Assembly (NCBI RefSeq): GCF_014489075.1
Contig: NZ_JACTGR010000007.1
Coordinates: 168,979-232,978 of the forward strand
Length of the DNA: 64,000 nt
Direction of reading: 5' to 3'
DNA from: Sphingomonas sp. JC676
Lineage (GTDB): Bacteria > Pseudomonadota > Alphaproteobacteria > Sphingomonadales > Sphingomonadaceae
The notes below the pieces were generated by a model. It was not told the origin of the DNA. It saw only the letters and a list, made by a program, of their open reading frames with translations, and did not search any database. This document shows positions 52,116-61,680 of the stretch, one piece after another. Each line of letters starts with the position of its first letter. Position 1 is the first letter of the stretch. Both the position numbers and the translations under genes were made by a program.

Positions 52116-53114
52116 CTATCGGTTGATGAAGGAGTCGTTGATCGAGCAGGCCGCCGGCCCGAGGATCACGATGAACAGCACCGGCAGAATGAAGCAGATC
52201 AGCGGGATCGTCATGATCGCAGGCAGCCGCGCGGCCTTTTCCTCGGCGCGCATCATGCGCTCGTTGCGGAACTCGGCCGAGAGCACGCGCAGCGCCGAGG
52301 CGAGCGGAGTGCCGTATTTCTCGGTCTGGATCATCGTGGTGACGACGCCGCGGATCGCGTCGAGATTGATCCGGTTGGCGAGATTGTCGAACGCCTGGCG
52401 GCGGTCGGTCAGGAAGCCCAGTTCGATCGCGGTCAGCGAGAATTCCTCGCCCAGCTCCGGATAGGCCTTGCCCAATTCCCTGGCGACGCGGCCGAAAGCG
52501 GCGTCGACGGTCAGGCCTGCCTCGGCGCAGATCACCAGCAGGTCGAGCGCATCGGGAAGCCCCTTGCGGATCGCGTTGCTGCGCTTGGTGATCTTGTTCT
52601 TGAGGTAGAGATCGGGGAATTTGTAGCTGAGGATGATGGTGATGGCGACCAGGCCATAGGCCTTCATCGGCGACCAATCGGCGAACATCGTCGTGCCATA
52701 GACCAGGTACAGCACGGGTCCGCCGATCACGATCGGCAGCACCAACCGGCCGAAAATGACCGCGACCGCGAATTCCTTGCGGCGGATGCCCGCCTGGAGC
52801 AGCTTGGTCTGCGCGGTCTTGACCTGGCTCTCCTGCAGCACCTTCAGCGAGGAGAGGATGTTGCGGATACGGTCGGTGGCCTCGCTGCGCTGGACCAGCT
52901 TGGCGCGACGCTTCGAAGTCGATGCGGTGATGCCTGCCTTCAGCTGCTCGCGGCGCTCGTTCAGCGCCTTGACGCGCTTGGCCATCGGATCGCGCACGGT
53001 GGTCGCGGCATAGACTGCGAGCAGCACGGCAAATGCAGCCACGGCGGCGAGCAACGTCGCCACCCAGAGCACATCGACGCCAAGGATCGTCGGACCGGAA
53101 GGAGGAGCCATCAT
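52116..53114 (-). CDS. tadC: Tad pilus inner-membrane protein TadC
   Basis: A 332-residue T2SS-F-domain protein. Membrane helices flank a cytoplasmic part with KGLPDALDLLVICAEAGLTVDAAFGRVARELGKAYPELGEEF, the F-domain core, and the C-terminal RLPAIMTIPLICFILPVLFIVILGPA. With TadB it forms the inner-membrane platform of the Flp pilus. It starts 4 bases after tadB, the last gene of the operon. Confidence 0.92.
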   Translation of the reverse strand: MMAPPSGPTILGVDVLWVATLLAAVAAFAVLLAVYAATTVRDPMAKRVKALNERREQLKAGITASTSKRRAKLVQRSEATDRIRNILSSLKVLQESQVKTAQTKLLQAGIRRKEFAVAVIFGRLVLPIVIGGPVLYLVYGTTMFADWSPMKAYGLVAITIILSYKFPDLYLKNKITKRSNAIRKGLPDALDLLVICAEAGLTVDAAFGRVARELGKAYPELGEEFSLTAIELGFLTDRRQAFDNLANRINLDAIRGVVTTMIQTEKYGTPLASALRVLSAEFRNERMMRAEEKAARLPAIMTIPLICFILPVLFIVILGPAACSINDSFINR

Positions 53115-53118
53115 CGCA

Positions 53119-54099
53119 TCAGATCTCGAAATTGACCATCTTGGCCATGATGAAGGCGCCCAGCGCCATCCAGATCATGCCGCCGCCGCCGGCGACCATC
53201 AGCCGTTCGTCGATGAAGAAGTTCATCATATACTTGTTGTTGATGAACCAGATCAGCCCGAACACGATGAAGGGCAGCGCGCCGACGATCAGTGCCGATG
53301 CCTTGGACTCCGAAGACATCGCCTTGATCTTGAGCTTCATCTGGCTGCGCTTGCGCAGCACGTCGGCCAGGTTGGAGAGCGTTTCGGCGAGGTTGCCGCC
53401 GGTCTCGCGCTGGATCGCGATCGTGATCGTGAAGAACTGGAATTCGGGCGTGCCGAGCCGGTCCGCGGTTTCCTGAAGCGCGGCATCGAGCGTGCGGCCG
53501 ATCTTCATCTTGTCGGAGACCGAGCGGAATTCCTCGCCCACCGGTCCGTCGACCTCCTGGGCCACCACGCCCATCGTCTCGGTGATCGGCAGACCCGAGC
53601 GCAGGCCGCGCACGAGCAGTTCGATCGCGTCGGGAAACTTGGCGGTGAACTTGGCGATGCGGCGCTTGATGAAGAAGCCGACGACAAAATGCGGCAGGCC
53701 CAGGCCGACAAACAGCCCCAGGAACACGGCAAGCCAGATCGGCGCTCCCTGGATCAACAATGCCAGGGCGGGCACCAGCGTGAGCCCCAGCGTCGCCAGA
53801 CTATATTGGCTGAGCGTCCAGGACTTGCCGGTCATCTGCAGCCGCTTCTGGAGCAGCGCGGGATTGGGAAGGAAGCGCGAAGCGGTCGCGTCCATGTTGC
53901 TCTGGCGCGCGGCTGAGACACGGCGGAGCTGTGCCTCCATCGCATTGCTGCCCGAAGCGCTGACGACATGGCGCTCGCGCACCCCGGTCAGCCGGCGCGC
54001 GCCCGCGCGCTCCGCCGAAGGGCCGGAGAAGGCCAGGATCATGAGCGCGAGCACCATGAAGGCACCCCCACCGAGCATCAATACCGGCAGCAAGGTCAC
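53119..54099 (-). CDS. tadB: Tad pilus inner-membrane protein TadB
   Basis: A 326-residue T2SS-F protein. The core FPDAIELLVRGLRSGLPITETMGVVAQEVDGPVGEEFR is diagnostic, and the QRETGGNLAETLSNLADVLRKRSQMKLKIKAMS segment closes the domain. Start GTG 54099 has GGAGG 8 bases before it. It lies 51 bases after cpaE, with no cpaF gene between them. Confidence 0.92.
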   Translation of the reverse strand: MTLLPVLMLGGGAFMVLALMILAFSGPSAERAGARRLTGVRERHVVSASGSNAMEAQLRRVSAARQSNMDATASRFLPNPALLQKRLQMTGKSWTLSQYSLATLGLTLVPALALLIQGAPIWLAVFLGLFVGLGLPHFVVGFFIKRRIAKFTAKFPDAIELLVRGLRSGLPITETMGVVAQEVDGPVGEEFRSVSDKMKIGRTLDAALQETADRLGTPEFQFFTITIAIQRETGGNLAETLSNLADVLRKRSQMKLKIKAMSSESKASALIVGALPFIVFGLIWFINNKYMMNFFIDERLMVAGGGGMIWMALGAFIMAKMVNFEI

Positions 54100-54150
54100 G
54101 CCGCGTACGCCTCCAAATCAACTATGATCCGCCACCCTAATGGGCAGGGG

Positions 54151-55452
54151 TTACTTCTTTGCCTTTTTCGGCATCCTGTTTTTGAAGCCGGTCAGCTTGC
54201 TCAGCAGCGAAGCACCGCGCGCATTCGCCTTTGCTGCACCCTTGGCGCGCTCGACCTTGTCGTCATGCTCACCCGAATCGGTGATGGCGGTGATGCGTGC
54301 GGCTAGGTCGCTGATCGGCGCGAGCGATTTGGTGCTCTTGCCGGCTTCGGCCAGGGGCTTGCCCAATTTGGCCGCCTGCGAGGCGACCTTGGGTTCGAAC
54401 GGGATCAGCACGTCGATCTTGCGCTCGATCGAGCCTTCGAAATCCTTGCGACTGATCTCGAGCAGCGCCGCCTGCGGAACCTTGTTGGCGACGACGATCA
54501 CCTGGGTCTGCGGCGCGTTCGACTTGAACCACGAAAGGATGCGGATCGCGTCGCGCGCGGCGGCCAGGGTCAATTCGGTCACCAGCACCGCCACCTGGAT
54601 GTCGGTAATCAGATGCGGGTGGTTGACCAGCATGCCGCGCGGCAGATCGACGACAGTGCATTCGAACGCGCTGCGCATCTCTTCCTGGAGCTGGTAGAAA
54701 GCGGCGCCGTCGCTGATCACCGGCGAATTGATCGGCGCCTCGGCGGAAAGCACCGCCAGGCGTTCCGATGCCTTCACCATCGCGCGTTCGATGAACAGTC
54801 CGTCGATGCGGCTCGGATTCTCGATTGCGTCGGTCAGGCCGCGGCCGGGCTCGAGGTCGAGCGCCAGCGCGGCGGTGCCGAAATGCACGTCCAGGTCGAG
54901 CAAAGCCGTCGAGCGGGTATGCTTGTCGCTCATCAGCCAGGCGAGCGAGGTCGCGATCGTCGATGCGCCGACGCCGCCGCGCGTGCCGATAACCGCCACC
55001 GCGCAATGCGGGCGTTCGGTGCCGGGCTCGGCCAGCTTGGGCGCATTCAGCGCCGACTGCGCCTGGGCGAAGGTATCGCGCAGCGCATCGGGGTTGAGCG
55101 GCTTGAGCAGATAGTCGTGGATGCCGCTGGCGACGAGGTCGCGATAGAGGCGGACGTCGTTGACCTGACCCGATGCGATCACGATCGTGCCGGGCTCGCA
55201 GACTTCGGCGAGCGCGTTGATGTCGTTGAGCGGGTCGCCCGATTCGGAGAGGTCGACGAACAGGATGTTCGGGCTCGCCGAGACCGACAGCGTCTGCACG
55301 GCGTTGCGCAGGCCGCCCTTGTTGACCTTTTCGGGCGACCAGCCGAGCTCGACGGCGATCGGGCGCAGCGTTTCCGCCGTCGCCTCGTCGCAGACGAATG
55401 CAGTGAACGGTTCGCGATGGGCGGTGCGGCCCGGGTTGAAAGGCATGTTCAC
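54151..55452 (-). CDS. cpaE: Tad pilus localisation ATPase-like protein CpaE/TadZ
   Basis: A 433-residue protein with a receiver-like N-terminal domain (FTAFVCDEATAETLRPIAVELGW, ILFVDLSESGDPLNDI) and a MinD/ParA-like ATPase domain. The Walker A stretch is G156-T-R-G-G-V-G-A-S-T165, in which both lysines of KGGVGKT are replaced (R158, A163), as in TadZ-type proteins. LLDLDVHFGTAAL is the switch region. GTG 55452 sits 6 bases after GGAGG and overlaps the cpaD stop. It should localise pilus assembly to the pole. Confidence 0.9.
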   Translation of the reverse strand: MNMPFNPGRTAHREPFTAFVCDEATAETLRPIAVELGWSPEKVNKGGLRNAVQTLSVSASPNILFVDLSESGDPLNDINALAEVCEPGTIVIASGQVNDVRLYRDLVASGIHDYLLKPLNPDALRDTFAQAQSALNAPKLAEPGTERPHCAVAVIGTRGGVGASTIATSLAWLMSDKHTRSTALLDLDVHFGTAALALDLEPGRGLTDAIENPSRIDGLFIERAMVKASERLAVLSAEAPINSPVISDGAAFYQLQEEMRSAFECTVVDLPRGMLVNHPHLITDIQVAVLVTELTLAAARDAIRILSWFKSNAPQTQVIVVANKVPQAALLEISRKDFEGSIERKIDVLIPFEPKVASQAAKLGKPLAEAGKSTKSLAPISDLAARITAITDSGEHDDKVERAKGAAKANARGASLLSKLTGFKNRMPKKAKK

Positions 55453-56081
55453 TTGGGGCCTCCGCTGGCCGAGTCGGACTTGATCGTCGTGCCGCCGGCG
55501 CCGCTGGGCGCCGCGGCGCGCAGCGCGCGCACCGCCTTGGTGGCGGTGTTCGCATCGCTGGTGGGCGAGCCCGGTTCGCCGCGGACGAGGTCGGCCGGAT
55601 CGGCGATCATCGCCGCCAAATTGCCGTTGACCGAGCAGCCATAATTCGAGGTCGTGCTGGACGACAGATCGGGCTGATAGACGCGCGAGAAATCGGGGCA
55701 TTTGGGCACGGTGGCCGTCATCCGCGTGACGACCACACGGAGCGTGCCCGGTGCGATCTGACCGACGGTGGTCGGTGCCTTGTCCGAAAGCAGGATGCCA
55801 TAGCCGCCGGTGAGGGCGCCGATCTCTTCGCGGGCAGTGGTGCCGTCGGCGCCGTCATCGATTGCGACATGATCGCCATAGCTGAGGCGCATCGACTGCA
55901 GCCAGCCCGCCAGCCGCTGCGATTCGCCCGGCGCCAGAGCGTAACCCGACGTCGCGAGATCGAGGACATAGTCGTTGCGCTGGACGACCGGCTGATACAC
56001 CGATTCGACGCCGCCATTATAGGTGCCGCAGGCGCTGAGCAGCAGCGCTGGGGCGAGGAGCAGGGGACTGAAACGCGACAC
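55449..56081 (-). CDS. cpaD: Tad pilus lipoprotein CpaD
   Basis: A 210-residue outer-membrane-associated lipoprotein. The signal (SRFSPLLLAPALLLSAC) has lipobox LSAC. The CpaD domain shows SEVYQPVVQRNDYVLDLA-like strands, LSYGDHVAIDDGADG and the final YGCSVNGNLAAMIADPADLVRGEPG. I chose GTG 56081 with GAGGAG 8 bases before it; an ATG at 56102 overlaps the cpaC stop but has no ribosome site. Confidence 0.9.
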   Translation of the reverse strand: MSRFSPLLLAPALLLSACGTYNGGVESVYQPVVQRNDYVLDLATSGYALAPGESQRLAGWLQSMRLSYGDHVAIDDGADGTTAREEIGALTGGYGILLSDKAPTTVGQIAPGTLRVVVTRMTATVPKCPDFSRVYQPDLSSSTTSNYGCSVNGNLAAMIADPADLVRGEPGSPTSDANTATKAVRALRAAAPSGAGGTTIKSDSASGGPK

Positions 56082-56101
56082 GATCTGGTCTCCTCGAAAC
56101 A

Positions 56102-57805
56102 TTACAGGCCGAAGCCCGGGGCGGCGCTGACGGCGCCCTTCTTCGACTTGGGCTGCGCCTTTGCCGGCTGGCTCGCGGCAGGGGCAGTGGGCGTGACCGG
56201 CACCGGCGACATCGCGCCGACCGAGGGACCGGTTTCGCCGCTGGGTGCCATCATCGGCTTGGGCCGATCGCCGCCGCTGCTGCCGCCGCCAAGCTGGCCG
56301 CCGAGCAGGCGTTGCAGGTCGTCCGGCGCCTTGTAGCCGTCGGTCGGCAGGACGATCTGGTTCGCGTTGACCGGCTTCACCAGATACGGGGTGATCACGA
56401 TCACCAGCTCGGTTTCGTTGCGCTGCCAGGCGTTCGAGCGGAACAATGCGCCGAGGATCGGCACGTCGCCCAGGCCCGGGGCCTTGTCGAAGCTGTTGTT
56501 GTGGGTGTTCTGCAGCAGCCCGGCGATCATCATGCTCTCGCCCGAGCCGAGCTCGATCGTGGTTTCGCTGCGCCGCGTGCTGATCCCGGGAATGGTGGTG
56601 CCGCCGAAGGTAACCGAGCTCGAGGCGTCGAGCGCGGAAACTTCGGGCTTCACCCGTAGTGAGATGCGGCCATCAGCCAGCACGGTCGGCGTGAACGCCA
56701 GGCTGACGCCATATTGCTTGTACTCGATCGCGACGGTGCCCAGGCCCTGGGCGATGGGGATCGGAATCTCGCCGCCGGCCAGGAAGGTCGCCGTCTCGCC
56801 CGAAAGCGCGGTCAGGTTGGGATTGGCCAGCGTGGTCACCTGGCCGATGCGCTCGCCCAGATCGATCGCCGAGAGCACGTCGAGCCCCAGCAGCTTGCCC
56901 GCGAGGCCCAGCGTGGTGTTCGCCGATGGGCTCTTGGTGAAGTTATAGGTGCTGCCCGTGCCCGGATAGATGAAGTCGCCGCGCGCCGGATCGAAGGGCA
57001 GGCTGATCGTGCCCGCCGGGAAGCCGAACTTCGACGACGCGTCGAGCACCGGCAGTTTCGAGATGTCGGGGGTGCCGATCGTGCCGAAGTTTGCTCGCGT
57101 GCCCGATGCAACGCCGAACTGGAAGCCGCTGGTCTGGTCGCGCGTCAGGATGTTGACGCCAACATTCTTGATGAAGCTGCGCGTCACTTCGGCGAAGCGG
57201 ACCTGCAGATTGACCTGCAGCGGCGTCGCGGTGCGCAGGCGGTTGACCACGCCGATCTTGAGAATCGCAGCGGGGGAGGAAGTATCGACCCCGGGATTGA
57301 GCAGCGACGTGACCAGGCGCTGCGCCTGTTCGCTGTCGGCCGGCGACGCGACCGTCCCGTTGATGACGGCGATCTGGCCTACCGTGGTGACCTTGATGTC
57401 CGCCTCGGGCATTGCGAGCTTGAGCATGCGATCGATCGACGTGATGTTCTGGCTGACGCGGACATTGGTCGCATAGATGACCGCGCCGCTCGCGCTGGTC
57501 GCGAACACCGTCGCTTCGCCGAATTCCTTGCCATAGAGATGGATCTGGTGCGGGTTGGAGACATAGACGTCTGCCACGCCGGGATTGGACGTCCAGATCG
57601 CAGCCGCGTTGGCGGGCAAAGTGATCAATTCGCCTTCGCCGATCGACAGCAGGACCTCGGTGGTCGGGCGCTGGGTGCCGGCGGGGAGCTGAGCGACGCG
57701 GGCGGTCGGCTTGGGCGCGTTCTGCGCCAGAGCGGGCGCGCCGAGCGCGAGCACCGTCGAGGCGGAGGTCGCCAGCGCGACGCGGACGAGCTTCTTGATG
57801 GTCAT
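56102..57805 (-). CDS. cpaC: Tad pilus secretin CpaC
   Basis: A 567-residue outer-membrane secretin. After the signal peptide (LVRVALATSASTVLALGAPALA), the N-terminal BON/N0-like part shows SIGEGELITLP-NAAAIWTSNPGVADVYV. The secretin core has VNLQVRFAEVTRSFIKNVGVN, TTLANPNLTALSGETATFLAGGEIPIP and TELVIVITPYLVKP. A Ser/Gly/Pro-rich tail follows. ATG 57805. It ends against the cpaD region. Confidence 0.93.
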   Translation of the reverse strand: MTIKKLVRVALATSASTVLALGAPALAQNAPKPTARVAQLPAGTQRPTTEVLLSIGEGELITLPANAAAIWTSNPGVADVYVSNPHQIHLYGKEFGEATVFATSASGAVIYATNVRVSQNITSIDRMLKLAMPEADIKVTTVGQIAVINGTVASPADSEQAQRLVTSLLNPGVDTSSPAAILKIGVVNRLRTATPLQVNLQVRFAEVTRSFIKNVGVNILTRDQTSGFQFGVASGTRANFGTIGTPDISKLPVLDASSKFGFPAGTISLPFDPARGDFIYPGTGSTYNFTKSPSANTTLGLAGKLLGLDVLSAIDLGERIGQVTTLANPNLTALSGETATFLAGGEIPIPIAQGLGTVAIEYKQYGVSLAFTPTVLADGRISLRVKPEVSALDASSSVTFGGTTIPGISTRRSETTIELGSGESMMIAGLLQNTHNNSFDKAPGLGDVPILGALFRSNAWQRNETELVIVITPYLVKPVNANQIVLPTDGYKAPDDLQRLLGGQLGGGSSGGDRPKPMMAPSGETGPSVGAMSPVPVTPTAPAASQPAKAQPKSKKGAVSAAPGFGL

Positions 57806-57806
57806 C

Positions 57807-58847
57807 TCAATTCTTCCCCCCGACGGAAACGACGCTCGTGTCGCTCCCGCGTACGATCCGCACCGTGGGACCCTGTTGCACCGGCGCAACGCCACCCGGA
57901 TAGGGCGAGCCGGACGGCGCCGGTGCCGCCATCGCCGGACGATCGGCGGCGGGTTTGCCGGGCACGGTGCTGCGCTGGAAGCGCGACACGTCGGCACCGG
58001 TGGCGAAGGTCGGCACGCCCTCCGAAGGCCGCGCCGAAACGCGCGCCATCATTGCCTTTTCGGCCTTGGCGTCGCCATTGGCTGGAACATTGACTTCACC
58101 GCTGGCGATCGCTTCCTCGAGCTCGCCCTGATTGTCGGCGATCGAGCGCAGCGACAGCGAGAGGCTGCCGACGGTCTGCGCGACCGCGATCTTCTCGGCG
58201 ATCTTGGGCGTCGCCTCGACGGTGACGGTCGAATAGGTGCTGACGACGGTGTTGCCCTTGTCGTCAGTATTCTTGTCGGTGCGCTGGTCGGTGGCGAGAA
58301 CGCGCAGGTTGCGCAGGATCGTCTCGGAAGCCTTGAGCGGCGGGCCATCGCCGCCACCGGAGACCGACTGGGTGAGCACCAGATCGACTCGGTCGCCCGG
58401 GAAGACGAAGCCGGCGACAGCGCTCTGCGTCGAAACCGGAACGGTGACCGCGCGCATGCCCGGTCCGAGCGCCGCCGCCAGGAAGCCGCGGTCGCCTGGC
58501 TTGACGATCGCGCCCTGGGTCAGCGGCTGGCCTGCCGGAATCGCGAAGCGCACCACGGTGCCCTGCATCTTGCCCGGCTCGGCCTCGCCCTTCACATAGT
58601 AGGCGCCCTCGACGAGTTCCTTTGGCCAGGGGCGGAATTCCACCGCGCTCGCGTCGAGGATCGTGCCGACCGGCAGCGCGCGCTTGGCGACAAGCACCTC
58701 GGTCGTGTTTTCAGGCGCCGAAGCCGATGTAGGCGCCGCCCCGGCGACAGGCGCCGGAGCACCCACCATAAGGTTGCGCGCCATGAACGCGGTGATCGCG
58801 GCTACGACTAGCGCGCCGACGAGCAGAATGAGCTTGCGTGCATCCAT
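57807..58847 (-). CDS. cpaB: Tad pilus assembly protein CpaB
   Basis: A 346-residue protein with an N-terminal anchor (KLILLVGALVVAAITAFMARNLM) and an SAF domain (EVLVAKRALPVGTILDASAVEFRPWPKELV, GPGMRAVTVPVSTQSAVAGFVFPGDRVDLVLTQ), followed by a Pro-rich end. It sits at the secretin in the periplasm. ATG 58847. It is the second gene of the operon, 59 bases after cpaA, and cpaC starts after a gap of a single base. Confidence 0.92.
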   Translation of the reverse strand: MDARKLILLVGALVVAAITAFMARNLMVGAPAPVAGAAPTSASAPENTTEVLVAKRALPVGTILDASAVEFRPWPKELVEGAYYVKGEAEPGKMQGTVVRFAIPAGQPLTQGAIVKPGDRGFLAAALGPGMRAVTVPVSTQSAVAGFVFPGDRVDLVLTQSVSGGGDGPPLKASETILRNLRVLATDQRTDKNTDDKGNTVVSTYSTVTVEATPKIAEKIAVAQTVGSLSLSLRSIADNQGELEEAIASGEVNVPANGDAKAEKAMMARVSARPSEGVPTFATGADVSRFQRSTVPGKPAADRPAMAAPAPSGSPYPGGVAPVQQGPTVRIVRGSDTSVVSVGGKN

Positions 58848-58906
58848 TTCGCTTCAAGCCTTCTCGAATAATACTTGGGCGGCCCCGGTTGCGCCGTTGT
58901 TAATCA

Positions 58907-59572
58907 TCACCCGAACTGGTTAAGAATAGGTTCGCGAAGAACTAAAAGTCCCGCGATCGCAATTGCTACGCCGTAGGGGACCTCGGGCAGGATCCCACGG
59001 CGACGGGCTGAGCCCAGCGCAAGCAACAGCAACAGGCTGACGCCACACAGCAGTGCCATGATCGTCAGTAGCCACAGCATCGGCTGCCCGCGCAGCCAGT
59101 CCAGCACACCGGGCTGGAACAGCAGCACGATGCCGATGCCGAGCACCAGCAGAACCGCCAGTGCCCCTTTTTTCGGTTTGGGCATGCCGTGTCCGCGACG
59201 CACCCATTGATCCGCGACCATCAGCAGCGTCAGTCCACCACCGATCAGCGCCATCGTCATCATCATCGAGACGAGCGGCTGCAGCGGAAGCCACAAGGCC
59301 AGCGCGCCGATCAGCTTGACGTCGCCGCCGCCCATCTGGCCGATCGCGAACGCGCCGGCGAAGAAAGCGAAGACGATTGCCGCCACGCCGAGCTGGATTG
59401 CCATGTCCGGCCACAGCGCCAGCCCGTTCGCCCACCACCAGAGCGGCGCGAGCAGGGCGATGGCGATGTTCTTCCAATTGGCGATCTCGCGGAAACGCGC
59501 GTCCTGGACCCCGGCCGAAACCAGGAGCAGCACCAGCGTGCCCAGCAGGAATGTTGCTCCAAAAGCCCCCAT
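58907..59572 (-). CDS. cpaA: Tad prepilin peptidase CpaA
   Basis: A 221-residue type IV prepilin peptidase (A24 family). The two catalytic aspartates lie in SAGVQDARFREIANWKN and in GQMGGGDVKLIGAL (the G-x-G-D motif). Seven or eight hydrophobic helices are visible. It is longer than the usual 160-170 residues by extra C-terminal helices. ATG 59572 was taken; a TTG three codons upstream is less likely. It is the first gene of the operon. No Flp pilin gene precedes it. Confidence 0.9.
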   Translation of the reverse strand: MGAFGATFLLGTLVLLLVSAGVQDARFREIANWKNIAIALLAPLWWWANGLALWPDMAIQLGVAAIVFAFFAGAFAIGQMGGGDVKLIGALALWLPLQPLVSMMMTMALIGGGLTLLMVADQWVRRGHGMPKPKKGALAVLLVLGIGIVLLFQPGVLDWLRGQPMLWLLTIMALLCGVSLLLLLALGSARRRGILPEVPYGVAIAIAGLLVLREPILNQFG

Positions 59573-59622
59573 ATCAGGCAAATGCCTAGACGGGACGGCT
59601 TATCAAAACGTAACCAGTCCCC

Positions 59623-60567
59623 ATGGCAGTTTCCGCAATCGACCGTCGTGCCTTCCCCGCCGGCGCCGAAATCCATCACTGGCCCGCCCCCGACGGATGG
59701 CAACTACGCGCGCTAACCTGGCCAGCCGACACGGATACTCCGCGCGGATCGATCCTCTTCCAGGGCGGCCGCGGCGACATTTTCGAAAAATATCTGGAGA
59801 GCTTCGCGCACTGGCACGATGCCGGCTGGACGATCACGTCGTTCGATTGGCGGGGCCAGGGCGGCTCTGGCCGGCTCACCAAGGCCGCCAATTGCGGCGA
59901 TATCGAGAGCTTCGACCAGTTCATCGCCGATTTCAAAACCTTCCACGCCGAATGGATCGCCGGAACGCCGGGTCCGCATGTCGTGATGGGGCATTCGATG
60001 GGCGGGCATCTGGTGCTGCGCGCGCTGGTCGAGGGCGCGATCCGGCCCGACGCCGCCGTGCTGATCGCGCCGATGCTCGGCGTGAAGAGCCCATTCGGTC
60101 GCTACGCCGAGCGCGCCGCACGCATCCTGGGCAATCTCGGCGATCCCACGCGCCGCGCATGGAAGGGCAATGAAAAGCCCTACACCACCGAGACCCGCGC
60201 CGCGCTCCTCACCCATGATGCCGACCGCTATGCCGACGAGATCTGGTGGCAGCAGCACGATCCGGCGATCCTCACAGGGCCGCCGAGCTGGCGCTGGGTG
60301 ATTGAGGCGTTCAAGTCGATGCGCGAACTGGAGGAAAATCCGCAGCTCGAAACGATGCCGGTCCCGGTGCTGATGCTCGTCGCCGAGGCGGACGCGCTGG
60401 TCGACGCCCGTGCCGCGCTCCGGATTGGCCCAAGGTTGGCCGACGCCCGCATCGTCACTTTCGGCAAGGAGAGCGCGCACGAAATTCTCCGCGAGGCCGA
60501 TGCCGTCCGCGATCGGGCATTGGGCGAGATCGACACCTTCCTGGCGGCGAGAGCGCAGCAGAATTGA
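59623..60567 (+). CDS. Alpha/beta hydrolase (lysophospholipase-like)
   Basis: A 314-residue alpha/beta hydrolase. Seen are ILFQGGRGDIFEKY, FDWRGQGGSGRLT (oxyanion region), the nucleophile elbow GHSMGGHL with the Ser, and near the end LMLVAEADALVDARAA (acid) and ESAHEIL (His). It resembles PldB-like lysophospholipases. It overlaps the FAD oxidoreductase gene by TTGA. It is divergent from cpaA. Confidence 0.9.
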   Translation: MAVSAIDRRAFPAGAEIHHWPAPDGWQLRALTWPADTDTPRGSILFQGGRGDIFEKYLESFAHWHDAGWTITSFDWRGQGGSGRLTKAANCGDIESFDQFIADFKTFHAEWIAGTPGPHVVMGHSMGGHLVLRALVEGAIRPDAAVLIAPMLGVKSPFGRYAERAARILGNLGDPTRRAWKGNEKPYTTETRAALLTHDADRYADEIWWQQHDPAILTGPPSWRWVIEAFKSMRELEENPQLETMPVPVLMLVAEADALVDARAALRIGPRLADARIVTFGKESAHEILREADAVRDRALGEIDTFLAARAQQN

Positions 60568-61646
60568 GCGCCTACGACGTCGCCATCATCGGCGCCGGCA
60601 TCGCGGGCGCCAGCCTTGCGGCCGAACTCGCGCCGCATGTGCGCGTGCTGATCCTCGAAGGCGAGGACCGGCCCGGCTATCACTCGACCGGCCGCTCCGC
60701 CGCTTTCTGGTCCGAAACCTATGGCGGGCCGGACATCCAGCCGCTCACCACCGCATCGGGCCAGCCGCTCCGGGCGGGCGGGTTCCTCGAACCGCTCGGA
60801 TCGCTCCATATCGGTCGGCGGGACGAAGCCGCGGCGATCGATGCGCTGCTCACCGAGTTCGAAGCCAGCGGCGTGGCGCTCCGCGCCGTCGATCCGCACA
60901 TGATGATCCCCGGCCTTCGCCCGGAATGGACGCTCGGCGTCCATGAGCCGAGCTGCGAATATATCGATGTCGCCGGGCTCCATGCAGCGTTCCTCGCCAC
61001 CGCGAAGCGCGCCGGCGCCGATCTGCGGCTCTCCACCGGTCTCGAAGCCGCCGAGCGCGCCGCCGGCATCTGGAAGCTCGCGACTCACGCCGGCAGTTTC
61101 GAAGCCGATATCCTGGTCGATGCCGCCGGCGCCTGGGCCGATTCCGTCGCGGCGATGGCCGGCGTCCGCCCGCTCGGCATTCAGCCCTATCGCCGCACCA
61201 TGGCGCAACTGCGCACCGATCCCGCGCCGCCCGCCGATTGCCCGCTCGTCGCGCATATCGGCGGTACCTTCTATTTCAAGCCCGAGGCAGGCGGGCGGCT
61301 GTGGCTCAGCCCGCATGACGAGATCGCCACCGATCCGTGCGACGCCGCGCCCGAGGAGATCGATGTGGCCATAGCGATCGACCGGTTCGAGCATGTCGTC
61401 GATTGGCAGGTCGCGGCGCTCGAGCATAAATGGGCGGGGCTGCGCAGCTTCGCCCCTGATCGGCGCCCGGTCTACGGCTTCGACAGCCAGGTCCCGGGCT
61501 TCTTCTGGTGCGCGGGGCAGGGGGGCTTCGGCATCCAGACGGCGCCCGCCGCCGCCCGGCTCGCAGCCGCACTTCTGCTCGGGCACGCACCCGACGCATC
61601 GGTCGCTCATATCGACGCTGCCCGCTATTCGCCCACCCGTTTCTAA
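60564..61646 (+). CDS. FAD-dependent oxidoreductase (DAO family)
   Basis: A 360-residue flavoprotein of the D-amino-acid-oxidase/glycine-oxidase type. The Rossmann motif AYDVAIIGAGIAGASLAAEL is at residues 3-22; HSTGRSAAFWSETYGG and the C-terminal GFFWCAGQGGFGIQTAPAAARL line the FAD site. Start TTG 60564 is coupled to the hydrolase stop (TTGA). The amine or hydroxy-acid substrate is not known. Confidence 0.9.
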   Translation: MSAYDVAIIGAGIAGASLAAELAPHVRVLILEGEDRPGYHSTGRSAAFWSETYGGPDIQPLTTASGQPLRAGGFLEPLGSLHIGRRDEAAAIDALLTEFEASGVALRAVDPHMMIPGLRPEWTLGVHEPSCEYIDVAGLHAAFLATAKRAGADLRLSTGLEAAERAAGIWKLATHAGSFEADILVDAAGAWADSVAAMAGVRPLGIQPYRRTMAQLRTDPAPPADCPLVAHIGGTFYFKPEAGGRLWLSPHDEIATDPCDAAPEEIDVAIAIDRFEHVVDWQVAALEHKWAGLRSFAPDRRPVYGFDSQVPGFFWCAGQGGFGIQTAPAAARLAAALLLGHAPDASVAHIDAARYSPTRF

Positions 61647-61680
61647 CCTATGTTGCCCTCTCGTAACGAAGGAGAGTCGT

